Below, piece after piece: positions 14,101 through 24,754 of a stretch of DNA of 64,000 nucleotides. The stretch's first letter is position 1; each line of letters begins with the position of its first letter. The stretch covers positions 281,015-345,014 of the forward strand of contig NW_019775880.1 in assembly GCF_001039355.2 (NCBI RefSeq). Reading direction: 5' to 3'. This DNA is from Lingula anatina (lineage: Eukaryota > Brachiopoda > Lingulata > Lingulida > Lingulidae). A program made the position numbers and the translations under genes. The notes beneath the pieces are model-generated. The model saw nothing but the letters and a program-made list of their open reading frames with translations, had not been told where the DNA came from and did no database searches.

Positions 14101-17100
14101 TTTCTGAGCTCACGCTTGATTTTTTTTACCAAAATAAACTACAAATAAAAACAGCCAAATCAACAAAATTTCAAATAATTAATAGAATTTAATCAATTTC
14201 ATTCCCTTTGTCTTAAACTATTTCTCACCAATACCAAAGTACATGCAAGTGTGAGCTCAGCAGTGGCAGATAGAAGTTAAGTATCTGAAAAAGTATTTAG
14301 ACACAAAGGAACAGCATGACAACCTAAAACCCACCACAGGCTGGATGAATGTCCTTGGCAATAGAAAAAATGAATGAACCACTTACGTGTCTGTGAGATG
14401 GGTGATCTGATCTGTGACATAAGCGGTGGCTGTGAAGTGACAGGCCCTGTGGGTCGAGTAGTTGGTTGTGGAGCAGAAGATTGTGAAACAGAAGCTTCTG
14501 CAAGGTTAACACTTAGTTAAAAATACTCACAGACACACATTTATAGTAAGACAAACAGAAAACAAAGGTAACAGTTTCAGATATGTATATGTAGGATTCT
14601 CTTGAAAATGATACTTTTGGTGGCTTTGAGGTCACTGAATGTCTTATGACAAATGTAACTCACATTTGTGTTGCTGCATGAAAAGTTTGGTCACTTTAGC
14701 TGTAAAAGTTATCAAACTGTGGTGGATCGAAGTAAATAGTATGAAATTTGTGTCCAAAAGATGTTTATATGCAACATAACTTTATCTCATTTTTTTCATA
14801 CTATATCTGAAACAGTTACAAGTAGCAAAGTAAAATATTTTCCTGCAGATAAAATTAAGCTACTGATTAGAAGCTACTATCTCGTCAACATCTATGTCCT
14901 ACAAGGCTTGCATACAGCTGCCCACAGCACACAGCAGTAGCAAATGCAGAGTAAAATGTATTGAGATATATGTACTTTTTCAAATAAGTATTCAATAACT
15001 GTGACCTGCATGCATTAAGAACATACACAAACAAGGATACTGAAGTAACATATATCTTTCAAAGTCAGCTCCCAGTATTTCAAATACCCCAGGGCCAGAA
15101 AGTTCAACAAACAAACAAAAATATAATAATAACAATAATATCCCCACAAACCAAGTCATGCTAGAGTAATGGGTGACTATTCTATTGTACATGTGACCAC
15201 TTCTTTGCCCAGGGAGGAATCTTTCTTTCAATTTTTTAAAAATCGCTTAAATTCTTCCATCATAACCACTTATAAAATCAGTATTTCCTTTGAAGTAACA
15301 CTTTTTTTAAATTAACCAAGTAGAATAAAGGTAAACACAAAGAGCTTTGAAGAACTTTCACCATACACTCCAAATCATAAATTTGTGATGTTTTTTTTAA
15401 AGACCTCCTCCCCTCCCCTCCTTGAGCAATGTGTGGACCCCATGTACCACCCACCTTGTGGCTGTTGTGCAGAAACACTAGCAGGGACTGGTATTCGGAA
15501 TCCAGAATCACCTAGAGACTTATAGAGAGTCTGACTACCTGACACAGTGGCAGCAGTAGGAGCAGAGGCCAGAACTGAAGAAGCTTGGGAAGAAAGAGAG
15601 AAGAGGAGGAATAACACAGAACTATGACAATAAAATGAAAAGGTTCATCAGCTTGGCCTATGTCCTATATAGTGAGAAGTTCCCTACACACAAACAGTTA
15701 AATAATGGCATTGAAAAGAGAATACCAGCATTAATCCCCCACCCCNNNNNNNNNNNNNNNNNNNNNNNNNNNNNNNNNNNNNNNNNNNNNNNNNNNNNNN
15801 NNNNNNNNNNNNNNNNNNNNNNNNNNNNNNNNNNNNNNNNNNNNNNNNNNNNNNNNNNNNNNNNNNNNNNNNNNNNNNNNNNNNNNNNNNNNNNNNNNNN
15901 NNNNNNNNNNNNNNNNNNNNNNNNNNNNNNNNNNNNNNNNNNNNNNNNNNNNNNNNNNNNNNNNNNNNNNNNNNNNNNNNNNNNNNNNNNNNNNNNNNNN
16001 NNNNNNNNNNNNNNNNNNNNNNNNNNNNNNNNNNNNNNNNNNNNNNNNNNNNNNNNNNNNNNNNNNNNNNNNNNNNNNNNNNNNNNNNNNNNNNNNNNNN
16101 NNNNNNNNNNNNNNNNNNNNNNNNNNNNNNNNNNNNNNNNNNNNNNNNNNNNNNNNNNNNNNNNNNNNNNNNNNNNNNNNNNNNNNNNNNNNNNNNNNNN
16201 NNNNNNNNNNNNNNNNNNNNNNNNNNNNNNNNNNNNNNNNNNNNNNNNNNNNNNNNNNNNNNNNNNNNNNNNNNNNNNNNNNNNNNNNNNNNNNNNNNNN
16301 NNNNNNNNNNNNNNNNNNNNNNNNNNNNNNNNNNNNNNNNNNNNNNNNNNNNNNNNNNNNNNNNNNNNNNNNNNNNNNNNNNNNNNNNNNNNNNNNNNNN
16401 NNNNNNNNNNNNNNNNNNNNNNNNNNNNNNNNNNNNNNNNNNNNNNNNNNNNNNNNNNNNNNNNNNNNNNNNNNNNNNNNNNNNNNNNNNNNNNNNNTTT
16501 TTTTTAAAGACCTCCTCCCCTCCCCTCCTTGAGCAATGTGTGGACCCCATGTACCACCCACCTTGTGGCTGTTGTGCAGAAACACTAGCAGGGACTGGTA
16601 TTCGGAATCCAGAATCACCTAGAGACTTATAAAGAGTCTGACTACCTGACACAGTGGCAGCAGTAGGAGCAGAGGCCAGAACTGAAGAAGCTTGGGAAGA
16701 AAGAGAGAAGAGGAGGAATAACACAGAACTATGACAATAAAATGAAAAGGTTCATCAGCTTGGCCTATGTCCTATATAGTGAGAAGTTCCCTACACACAA
16801 ACAGTTAAATAATGGCATTGAAAAGAGAATACCAGCATTAATCCCCCACCCCACCCCCACCCCCACACACACACTAATGGCAGAAAGTGAAGTCAACTTT
16901 TATGATGCAATGATACCACATCAAAAACCTGTCGATAGGAAGGTATGCTAATCACATGATTATGGTTTTGCTTTTTGTGCTCCATTAGCGTCCTGGCTGT
17001 TTCCACTTAGTGTGGACAGTATTATACATGTGAAACTGAATGAAACCTACATATAAATTACATTTTAGGAAAAAGCTATTGGTGGATAACTTATCAGCTT

Positions 17101-20100
17101 TCGTTTGTGCCGGCACCTCAGTGAGTAGGCTGACTTATTTCTGACTCCATTTCCTCCAAATCCAAGGAAATGTTGTTCGACTTTACATTACAAGATTATC
17201 CCCATTACAAGAAGTCTACAACAGGGCCCTAACTATAAAATCATCGTCCTAGAAGTCGGTCATTCCAATACCAGTCTGAGGAATGCCATCAACCAATATT
17301 GGATACACTCTCACCATAATTAATATTATCACTGCTTATGTTTAGGGAACTTCTTGTTGCAAATGAAAGAATAGACAGAACAGCTTGCATATCTGAGATG
17401 AGACATTTGTTTTTGACAGGGTGCATGCTTATAATGCATTTTCTTTTTTCTGTTTTGGTCAAAATACACAGTACTGTATAATGCAAATATTTTTTTTTAA
17501 TTTTGCTTAATCTTGGTCAAAAAAGAATGATGAATTTGAGATAAAAAACTGATCATTTATTATGCATCTTAATGATGAAAAGAGTGATAAAAAAATAAAG
17601 CTCAACCCTTGGAAAACATTTATGTCTTCTCAAATCTACTACCAGGTAAAGAATAACAAGTAACAAAAAATTCTTATATCCTGCTAGTTGACAGTTTTAG
17701 TTATAATGACTGAATCACAGACTAATTTAAAATAAAAATTGCAATATTTACTGTGTCTGGGATAAAATGTTCTTTTTTTTGGGGGGCTAACATCTATTTA
17801 ACAGGACAAGGGCAGCACTCAGTAAAATAACACCTAATATATCCAAAGAGAAATAAGATAAGGAAGGGAGATTCGAGACCAATTCATTTGCACACTAAAC
17901 AGGATACATTTTCTTACTTAACATCTTCAGAGACTACAAACACATCATATAAAGTCATCACACAAAAATTGAAGTTAAAACAATAAGACAGAAAAAAAAT
18001 TCTTCTTACCACTGCCAGCTGCTGGGCTACCAACTTTGGCGGGGAGTTTTTGAATTGACTTGTCTTGTATTTTATCTCCACCCGGGCTTGGTGGGCGCTC
18101 TAAACATTAATTCACTTATAATTACGACTAATTGCATCAAATATATCTATCATAAATTTCAAAATGCCCATATATGCACCTGAAGGCACAGTATATAGCA
18201 CTTACGTGTAAAAATATAATTTGACAAGCTCTTTGTTGTCAACAACAATATTCATTGACAAGCACTTATTAACCACCTCTCAAATAGTTCTAAACTCGTA
18301 AATACCTTGTAAACACAAGCTCATTTACCTTGATAATATATGTAAAGACCAGTCTTTTATGCTTAAATGAGGTCAAGTTGACAACTTCTGTTAAAAATGA
18401 GGTAACGGAGCAGGCATATATTACTCAAATAGAACAACAAATGCCTTTAGAATAAAAGCAAAAGTTTTCAAGAAAGAAAACTGAAAGGTTTCAGATAACA
18501 GAGCACAATGTACTGTCTCAACAACTTCATAACATGTAAGTTCTATGTAGCTCTATATCTTTTGGAAGTGTTACAATAAAAAAAACTTTCTGGATTATAT
18601 ATTTATTTTGTAAAATTTAGAAAGTATTACAAGGACAGTGTCACACAAATTTTACCTTGTAAAGAATATCCCCTCAATAAAACTAGATGTCTTGGATCAA
18701 TTGTGTAGTCCTTAGGTGGACTGTGATCATGATTTGCCTATAGAAGAATTACAAGTAGACAAATAATGCCATAATACATGACTATTAATGAAAGTCTAAA
18801 ATGTTATTGTATCTGTGCAAAAAATAATGTACTGCTGTCTCTGGCTTAGTTTCTCTTTTTATGGTTCATGTTTGGGTTTAATGCCAAGATGTCTCGTTTT
18901 AACATTATGTCATTTAAGAAAACCTGAAAATGAAAAAAAAAAGCAAATAATGACATTGAGACAGATCACATCCAAGATATATTAACAAACGAAACATACA
19001 TTTAACTGTAAACAAACATATTCTCTTACCTTGTCATATAATCTGCATAATGATGGGATTTTTCTTGGCGAGATAACTGATAAGTTAATCCCTCTCTGAA
19101 TAGAAGAAAATGAATCAAACACAGCTGAGTGAGTCTAATCTGTGTCAGTCCAAGTACAATTGCATTATCATAAAAGCCTTTAACAAAAAAGTACCCATCA
19201 TCAAATTCACTCTTTGCTCTAAATTGCCAATTTATCTTCTAAACTACACTTCAAGAAAAGACTTAACAGTAATAGATTGCTATGTTCCATTACTTAACAG
19301 AGTCGTGGGAATAAGTAACACCAACATGTGAGAAATATAACATTTACATCTTACTTTGCTTTGACAAGAAATTTGCAAGCAATATAGTTTCTGCATATTA
19401 CAGTTCCCGTCTTACATTGAGCTCACAATTACTTTGACTATCCTTATCAAATCAGACCCTCTGTTTCATAAAATTTTCTCGGAGAAAGGATCTTATCCTA
19501 CCTGTCCCATCATATGTGCTAAGTCTTCGGCATTGTAACCAGAATATTTGATACTTTCTTGGCTGGGAATCTGATATGGTGGCGAGTTACATACCAATAT
19601 GCAATACTTGTTGGTCTGAGTACTGTTGTAAAGAAAAAAGCAAACAAAAAAAATACTTGTTACTTTGTGCCCAACTTTGGCTTTTAGATTAATATTTTAA
19701 TATTCAAATATTTTTACACATTTAGCAGGGTTAGGGTTACATCAAAAATCACTTACACAAGCCACAAAGAAATGTATTAAAACCATTCAATATTATCACT
19801 GCAGATTGTCACCATGACTTGGTGTCAACTCAATCTCAGTTCATCTGAAGAAGACCTTGTGATTAGGCCAAAATCTTGTGACCTCTGTTTCAAACATAAG
19901 ATCCAACAGTAGAATAAATTTTAGTTCCATTTCATCTTAGCTAAAAGAATGGATGAATCAAAAGATTTTCTTTGATATTGAATACATGTACCACAAACCT
20001 ACGTGCCAAATTCTGGGTCCACACACTTACTTCTGATCACGAACTTTGTTGTAATCGTCAAATATCTGCAAAGCAGTGCTTAAACCCTCTGCCACAAAGC

Positions 20101-22683
20101 TTCTTTCTTCACCTCCTCCTCCTACAAACCTAAAACAAAGCAAACAAATAGACAGTATTTACTGATACTACGACAATTGCATGGCACAAATATTTCAAAC
20201 AAGAAGACTAACAAAATTTACTCAATTCAGAGTCAATTTGTTGACTTCATGATACCTGATCAATACCTTGTTCTCACTGTATGCACACTTTAGATCATAT
20301 TAGAAAAGTTCATCTTTTTTCTTACTCACACACTTTCCTCAACTAAATGAGTCTGCTTATAATTCACAAGTATCCCAGAAAACAAATGCTTTACATCACC
20401 ACGGATTTCAAACTTAAACCACATGTTAAACAGCAAACATTCTCATTTCATGCATGTACTTACTGTACACCATCAATCCATGAGAGCAGCTCACTGGTGC
20501 TGGTGGTGGGAGCTCGGCACCTGGCTGCTGGGTCTGGGCCACAGTCTGCCGCACCAAACATTACCAGGCTGTACAGGGTACAGTTGTACTGGAGACACAG
20601 AATTAAACTGCATTAACCAAGTATATATGAACTATTTTTTTTTTTTTTTGTCAAGGTAAAACATCTAAGACAAGAAAAAATATATACTGTAAAATGCTGT
20701 AATGGGGAAAAATTGACTAGATAAACGCTGAATGTATTATATTCCATGGGTCCACTAGCTAAGACCCAATGAACAAGAGTTGTTGGATTCTAGCTCTGGT
20801 GAAAAACATCCATATGTATGAAGAATATACCCAGTCTCTCAGCCTGAAGTAAACCACTGACTACATTTACATTCAATTTTTATTTTCAGGTCATGTCACT
20901 CTTAATGGGCTTTTATCATTCTTAATGTGAAAATGAATACCAACCATACACTTTGATGCAACATTATGTATTACTATTGCATAATTTGCAGCACTGATTT
21001 GAATCTAATAAATGAAAACATATTTAAGTACAACTGCCTTTTATAGCAAACAAGGAATTATAATTATTGACAATATCTAAGTACACTCACATCAAAGCCA
21101 TAATCAATTTCTGAAGGTGGGCCACCATCAAAGTGTCTGAAATTAAAAAACACAAATAAGTTTCATTAATCCACTTTAAGCATAATGGGCATAATTGATC
21201 TTTTCTCCCATTGTGGAAGAGAAAAATATTGCAGGCTTTACCTGTACTATACATAAAAAAATCTTATTTTCAAAAGACTTATTTTCAATTGCCTTCTCTT
21301 ATTCCCCAAAAATTAAGTCAAGTATTTCAACAACAAACTCGATGCTCAGATTACATGTAATTTAGATCACACTCAATTACGGACAGTTTCACTGCTTCTT
21401 GCACATCCGTTGTTTGTCTTTTATAAATACCAATAATGAGAAGAAGGAAGAACATCTAAATTGAAATAATCATACAATACAATACAACACAAATTGCTGA
21501 ATCCCTATGACATATCATTACATGTGTGCTAAGCTCATTATTCTTTGATTGTGAATAACATACTATAGGCTTTTCCTTTACTAAATACTAGTGTCAGTAT
21601 TCTTTACAACAGTGATATCAACCCAAAGTTGATTTGAATAAGTAAAGATGACTTTTTAATTCAATGACTAGCAGGCAACTGACAATAACCAGTCATGTTG
21701 GGAAGGTTGTCTTTTGTCTTGCGTTTTTTGTCTTATTTTTCCCTTTTCAACAACATATCTATCAAGTAATACAGTTTTGTCAAACTATAGAATACAGAAA
21801 ATTGATTTTGTCAATTAGTAAGCAATTACCATGACCTTTCATCAATATCAAAACCACTGTAATGAGCAAGACTTGATTGTGAGGCCATATAACAGTAATG
21901 TTTCTTTCTCATTTGAACAGTTTAATTTTTTTTACAACCAAGTTGATAAACATGAAGCCTTAGCTGCAAATGAGATGATTAACCTGACAAAACAACTTCC
22001 AAGTAATCTTTGAACAAACAGGTGTCTGTACAACTTATTTTTTTATTTCATACACTTAGAACACAACACCAGGAAAAACCAATATTCATTGTGTTTGAGT
22101 CTAGGCCTTCACAAAATATTTGCACATATTTGGAAGGAGTCATTAACTCCATTAATGAAGATTATGTTTCCATCAGCATTATCAAGTCTGTGTTTTTGTG
22201 GACAAGATCAATTATTTAACATTTCTTTAATCCTAAATGATAGGGTAAGTAGTTTAAGTTATCTAAGGAATTAATAATCTTGTGGTTAATGAGATAGTGA
22301 AACATGATGCACAAACCATCTATTGTGTGGCTCAGATTCATTCAAAAATAATATCACAAAAGAAATAATACATTTCACTTAACAAAGTGAATATAAGTCA
22401 AGGATCAATTCCTCCAATATATGAAAACACGTTTTTTAATGTTTAATAAAATGTAAATAAAATTTTAATAAAACTTAAAAGCTTGCACTTTTTGTTTATT
22501 TCACTATTTACCACCATTAAGTCTGGAGAGCATTTGTAACACATGCTGCAGAAACACTTACTCGAGAGTGGGCAGAACGTACGATTTCAGGAGATCATCG
22601 AAGTAGGCTCCAAGGTTGGCTGTAGCTTCAACTACCAAAACCACATCAGAGACAGGATCCTGGCCCGAAAACCCGGCAACCAT
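2107..22683 (-). CDS. MED25: Mediator of RNA polymerase II transcription subunit 25, 23 exons, 1166 aa
   Basis: MED25 is a metazoan Mediator subunit that docks activators and nuclear receptors to RNA polymerase II in the nucleus. Exons, 5' to 3' on the minus strand: 22683-22562, 21136-21091, 20588-20464, 20129-20031, 19622-19502, 19095-19030, 18737-18656, 18099-18010, 16681-16562, 14497-14387, 13939-13767, 13470-13395, 13073-12071, 11760-11595, 11244-11047, 10796-10725, 9976-9851, 8326-8252, 7039-6950, 4011-3934, 3311-3206, 2685-2546, 2322-2107. All junctions are GT/AG and the phases close, giving 3501 bp with no internal stop. The protein opens [15 protein letters not shown] (VWA domain, aa ~12-220). 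A Pro/Ser/Gln/Met-rich linker follows (~220-700), then the ACID/PTOV domain (~700-855) and a Gln-rich tail ending LESLL. From memory the human protein is about 750 aa, so this one is longer, mostly in the linker and tail. The start is the first ATG upstream of the VWA strand. Exon 9 is duplicated by an assembly gap. Confidence 0.93.
7659..7916. mobile_element. Fold-back MITE, PIF/Harbinger-like, in a MED25 intron
   Basis: The element is a 258-bp almost perfect inverted repeat. Termini are GGCTTTGTTCACATG on the left and, reverse-complemented, GGCTTCATTCACATG on the right. The inner arms (around 7730-7772 and 7793-7850) pair base for base through a central segment of about 20 bp. TAA flanks both sides (7656-7658 and 7917-7919), consistent with the 3-bp TWA target duplication of PIF/Harbinger elements. 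There is no coding capacity. It sits between MED25 exons 18 and 19. Confidence 0.8.
9133..9147. repeat. Poly-G tract in a MED25 intron
   Basis: Fifteen consecutive G residues on the plus strand in otherwise AT-rich intron sequence. Confidence 0.95.
11047..12201 (-). other. MED25: MED25 ACID (PTOV) domain, end of exon 13 plus exons 14-15
   Basis: The ACID domain is the activator-interaction module of MED25 and PTOV1. The frame reads [10 protein letters not shown], then [71 protein letters not shown] and [19 protein letters not shown]. The order, spacing and the IWPxKLxMQLIPQ, LFRNSR and GLIPxDQxxFxNGI signatures match the family. Exon 14 is 11760-11595 and exon 15 is 11244-11047. The domain ends at a short basic/Gln-rich helix ([16 protein letters not shown]). 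Confidence 0.93.
12071..13073 (-). other. MED25: MED25 exon 13: Met/Gln/Ser-rich linker joined to the ACID start
   Basis: This single 1003-bp exon begins with Gln runs and continues with dozens of imperfect copies of a short word of the type MMTSQ, NMMxSQ or NLMSSQ. The last ~45 residues switch abruptly to conserved sequence, [15 protein letters not shown] through [15 protein letters not shown], which starts the ACID domain. At DNA level the repeats are CATCAT/TGTTG-type triplets on the plus strand, so long false antisense frames also run through the exon. The linker is predicted to be disordered. Its Met content is unusual. Confidence 0.88.
15391..15745. repeat. Copy A of the sequence duplicated across the N gap
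   Basis: This block is almost identical to 16498-16852 at an offset of 1107 bp. It carries a full second copy of MED25 exon 9 (15574-15455) with one synonymous difference (CTC against CTT for Leu). It stops exactly at the N run, inside a (CCCCA)n tract. Most likely these are two allelic contig ends that were scaffolded instead of merged. Confidence 0.85.
15746..16497. other. Assembly gap (752 N)
   Basis: A run of Ns interrupts MED25 intron sequence. Because the flanks are copies of each other, the true distance across the gap is probably zero or negative, so the gap may not represent missing sequence. Confidence 0.97.
16498..16852. repeat. Copy B of the sequence duplicated across the N gap
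   Basis: This is the partner of 15391-15745. It contains the MED25 exon 9 used in the gene model (16681-16562) and runs into (CCCCA)n(CA)n at about 16846-16875. That low-complexity tract is a plausible cause of the failed merge. Confidence 0.85.
18656..22683 (-). other. MED25: MED25 exons 1-7: von Willebrand A domain
   Basis: These seven exons encode about 220 residues of the MED25 N-terminal VWA fold, which anchors the subunit to the Mediator core. Visible landmarks are [19 protein letters not shown] in exon 1, [19 protein letters not shown] in exon 3, [19 protein letters not shown] in exon 4, [14 protein letters not shown] in exon 5 and [19 protein letters not shown] in exons 6-7. The first strand has ExTANLG where a MIDAS would have DxSxS. 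To my knowledge MED25 VWA domains lack a canonical MIDAS, so this does not count as damage. Reading frame is continuous across all six introns. Confidence 0.9.
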
Positions 22684-23616
22684 TGTCACAAAACTTACTC
22701 TAGTTACTGTGTCGTTCTTTCAGTGTTTACAAATTACAGCTTGCAAGAGGAGCAATATGTTCACGTTGACGGTGATCTACAGATTTTAATTCAGTCAGTC
22801 TTTGAGAACTAACACCGTGTTTGGAAACGGCATTCTGTGTGGTAATCATTAACCCTGCATTATTTGCCGACAAATGCTTTAAGGAAACGCCGGGATTTGT
22901 TCGCGGACAGGCACCTGAGGCTTGGTTATCTTGTTTTACAGCTGCGGAAGTTCCACTTTACTCTTATCCTTCCACTGTATAAAATAAGTTCAAAAAAGAG
23001 TTCAAACAAATTTTTTAAAGTTTTTTTGAAAAATTTTCTCTCTATATATATATATTGTGAAAAGGTTATTTCCCAGCAAGGCATCCTTTAAACCGTTCTC
23101 TTCATGGTATTTTAACTGGTCCATCTCTGATACATATTTATTTTGATGAATGGCGTAGTGATAAATAGTAGTTCCTCTCGGAAACGAGACTTGTAATATG
23201 GCTGCGCCCATGAAAAGACAGATCTAAGGAAGATTTTGGTAAAAATGTGGCATTACTTCTATTCACATCAGAAAAAAGTGTGATATTACTGTACATTCCC
23301 AACCTAAGTATCTTTGTGTGTTAGGCTAATTGTAAGAAGCAAGTGTCAATACCTGGCAATTTTTTTCATCATAATGAAACTTTCACTTCATACTACCGCA
23401 GGCGAACTGCCGACGCTTGTCTACGACGTATGTGTGGACGTGATAAGTATCATGTTCATGGCTGATTTAGCCACCCGGTAGCACTGCCTAAAATGATGCA
23501 GATATTTATTTTCGTAAATATTTAAAACTAATTTTACTTTAGTGCCCAGACACTTTATCACTAGGCAGTCTTTCTTGTTCTTTTCCAAAACCAGGGAAAA
23601 TCTAAGGGTAGGGTGC

Positions 23617-23738
23617 AAACCGGCTACGTGCCATGCCATTCTAAAAGATATTCCATTGTGGCATGAACCCTTCGTTCAAACCGGCTACGTGCCATGCCAT
23701 TCTAAAAGATATTCCATTGTGGCATGAACCCTTCGTTC
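23617..23738. repeat. Tandem duplication, 2 x 61 bp
   Basis: Two consecutive 61-bp units (23617-23677 and 23678-23738) are identical. Each begins AAACCGGCTACGTGCCATGC and ends ACCCTTCGTTC. The exact identity implies recent duplication, replication slippage or an assembly error. Confidence 0.95.
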
Positions 23739-24113
23739 GCTTGAACCATCCGTTCTGCTTATGCGCACAAAGCGCAGACAAATCTGAGAGACTTCTGGCG
23801 TGTACGGTCCACATGTACGTGTACTGCCCATCCACAGTAGGTTCATCCAAGCGTGGAACTGTAATTAGACGCTGATTCTCTATCAAAATTATCAATTAAA
23901 ATTCTGTATTAACACATGAATTTTACCTAGAAATATCCCCACTATAGTAAATATATAATGAGGTGGGAAACGAACAAGCCAAATCAATGCACAGGTAGGC
24001 TAAATAACAACGGATCATTCATGGAACGGTTCATACATGCGTTTGCTGCGTGTACAATCCGTCAGGACGGATGGTTCACGCAGAACAGACCGTACACGTG
24101 ACGCCGGTTTGAA
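23617..24113. mobile_element. Candidate non-autonomous transposon with degenerate inverted ends
   Basis: Three segments on the left recur inverted on the right in the same order: AAACCGGC at the outer edge, GAACCATCCGT (near 23743) and GGCGTGTACGGTC (23797-23809). The right-hand partners lie in 24063-24113. The right arm is more compact than the left, partly because of the 61-bp tandem unit. No clear target duplication is visible and the superfamily is unknown. Confidence 0.4.
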
Positions 24114-24754
24114 AGCAGGCAGGATGTGTACTCGCTATACTTCACAGTTTGTTTTAAACTGTAGCTAAAATGTCTTTTATTTATGTTTTGAGGTATCTAT
24201 GCAAGAAGAGCTTATGCTTGAAAGATAGAAGCTAAAAAAACTTTGAAATCATGTTCAGCTAGCAAAACAAGCTTTGGAGCTTACAGTTTTTTTACTTCTC
24301 AATTCACACATAATTGAAAAGCCATCAGATTCTGCCATTGATACAACACGATCGATACCATTCAGTTAATATTCACCTACCAGTTATGAAATCATATACT
24401 CAACAGTGGCTGTCATGATATATTTCTGAATGTATAAAATCATGGCATGGTGTTGTTTTCCACTCAGAAACAAACTAGTGCATATAATTGTGCATCCAGT
24501 GGAGCCACTAGTATGGCAAGTAACCTGACCCATGTAATCTCAAACTCCATATCATGTGAGAGTTTGGGGGGGGGGACAATACCGCATGAACTTATTAATG
24601 AAGAGATACATGCCTCTTTCTGAGAAGTTCCTTCGTACACATGTAATATCCTGTATGTGTTATTATTTCCAGGCGAGGAATTCACAGTGTTCATAATAAG
24701 GCATACCCGAAAGAAACCTGAAAAAGTCTAAGACACATTTGTTTCATCTGAAAA

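Larger units (their letters stand above)
22684..24754. promoter_or_regulatory. Divergent intergenic region between MED25 and CYB5R
   Basis: The start codons of the minus-strand MED25 (22683) and plus-strand reductase (24755) face away from each other across 2.07 kb. Both promoters must lie here or in unrecognised 5' exons. I see no convincing TATA box near either start. The region also holds a 61-bp tandem duplication and a candidate inverted-repeat transposon (listed separately). No coding exon is recognised. Confidence 0.6.

Noticed and set aside
15635-16724. Long frames of about 290-346 codons across the N gap
   Set aside because: Most of each is undetermined bases, so the open length is meaningless.
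22010-22274. Plus-strand frames in MED25 intron 1
   Set aside because: Short, overlapping frames without exon signals, inside an intron.
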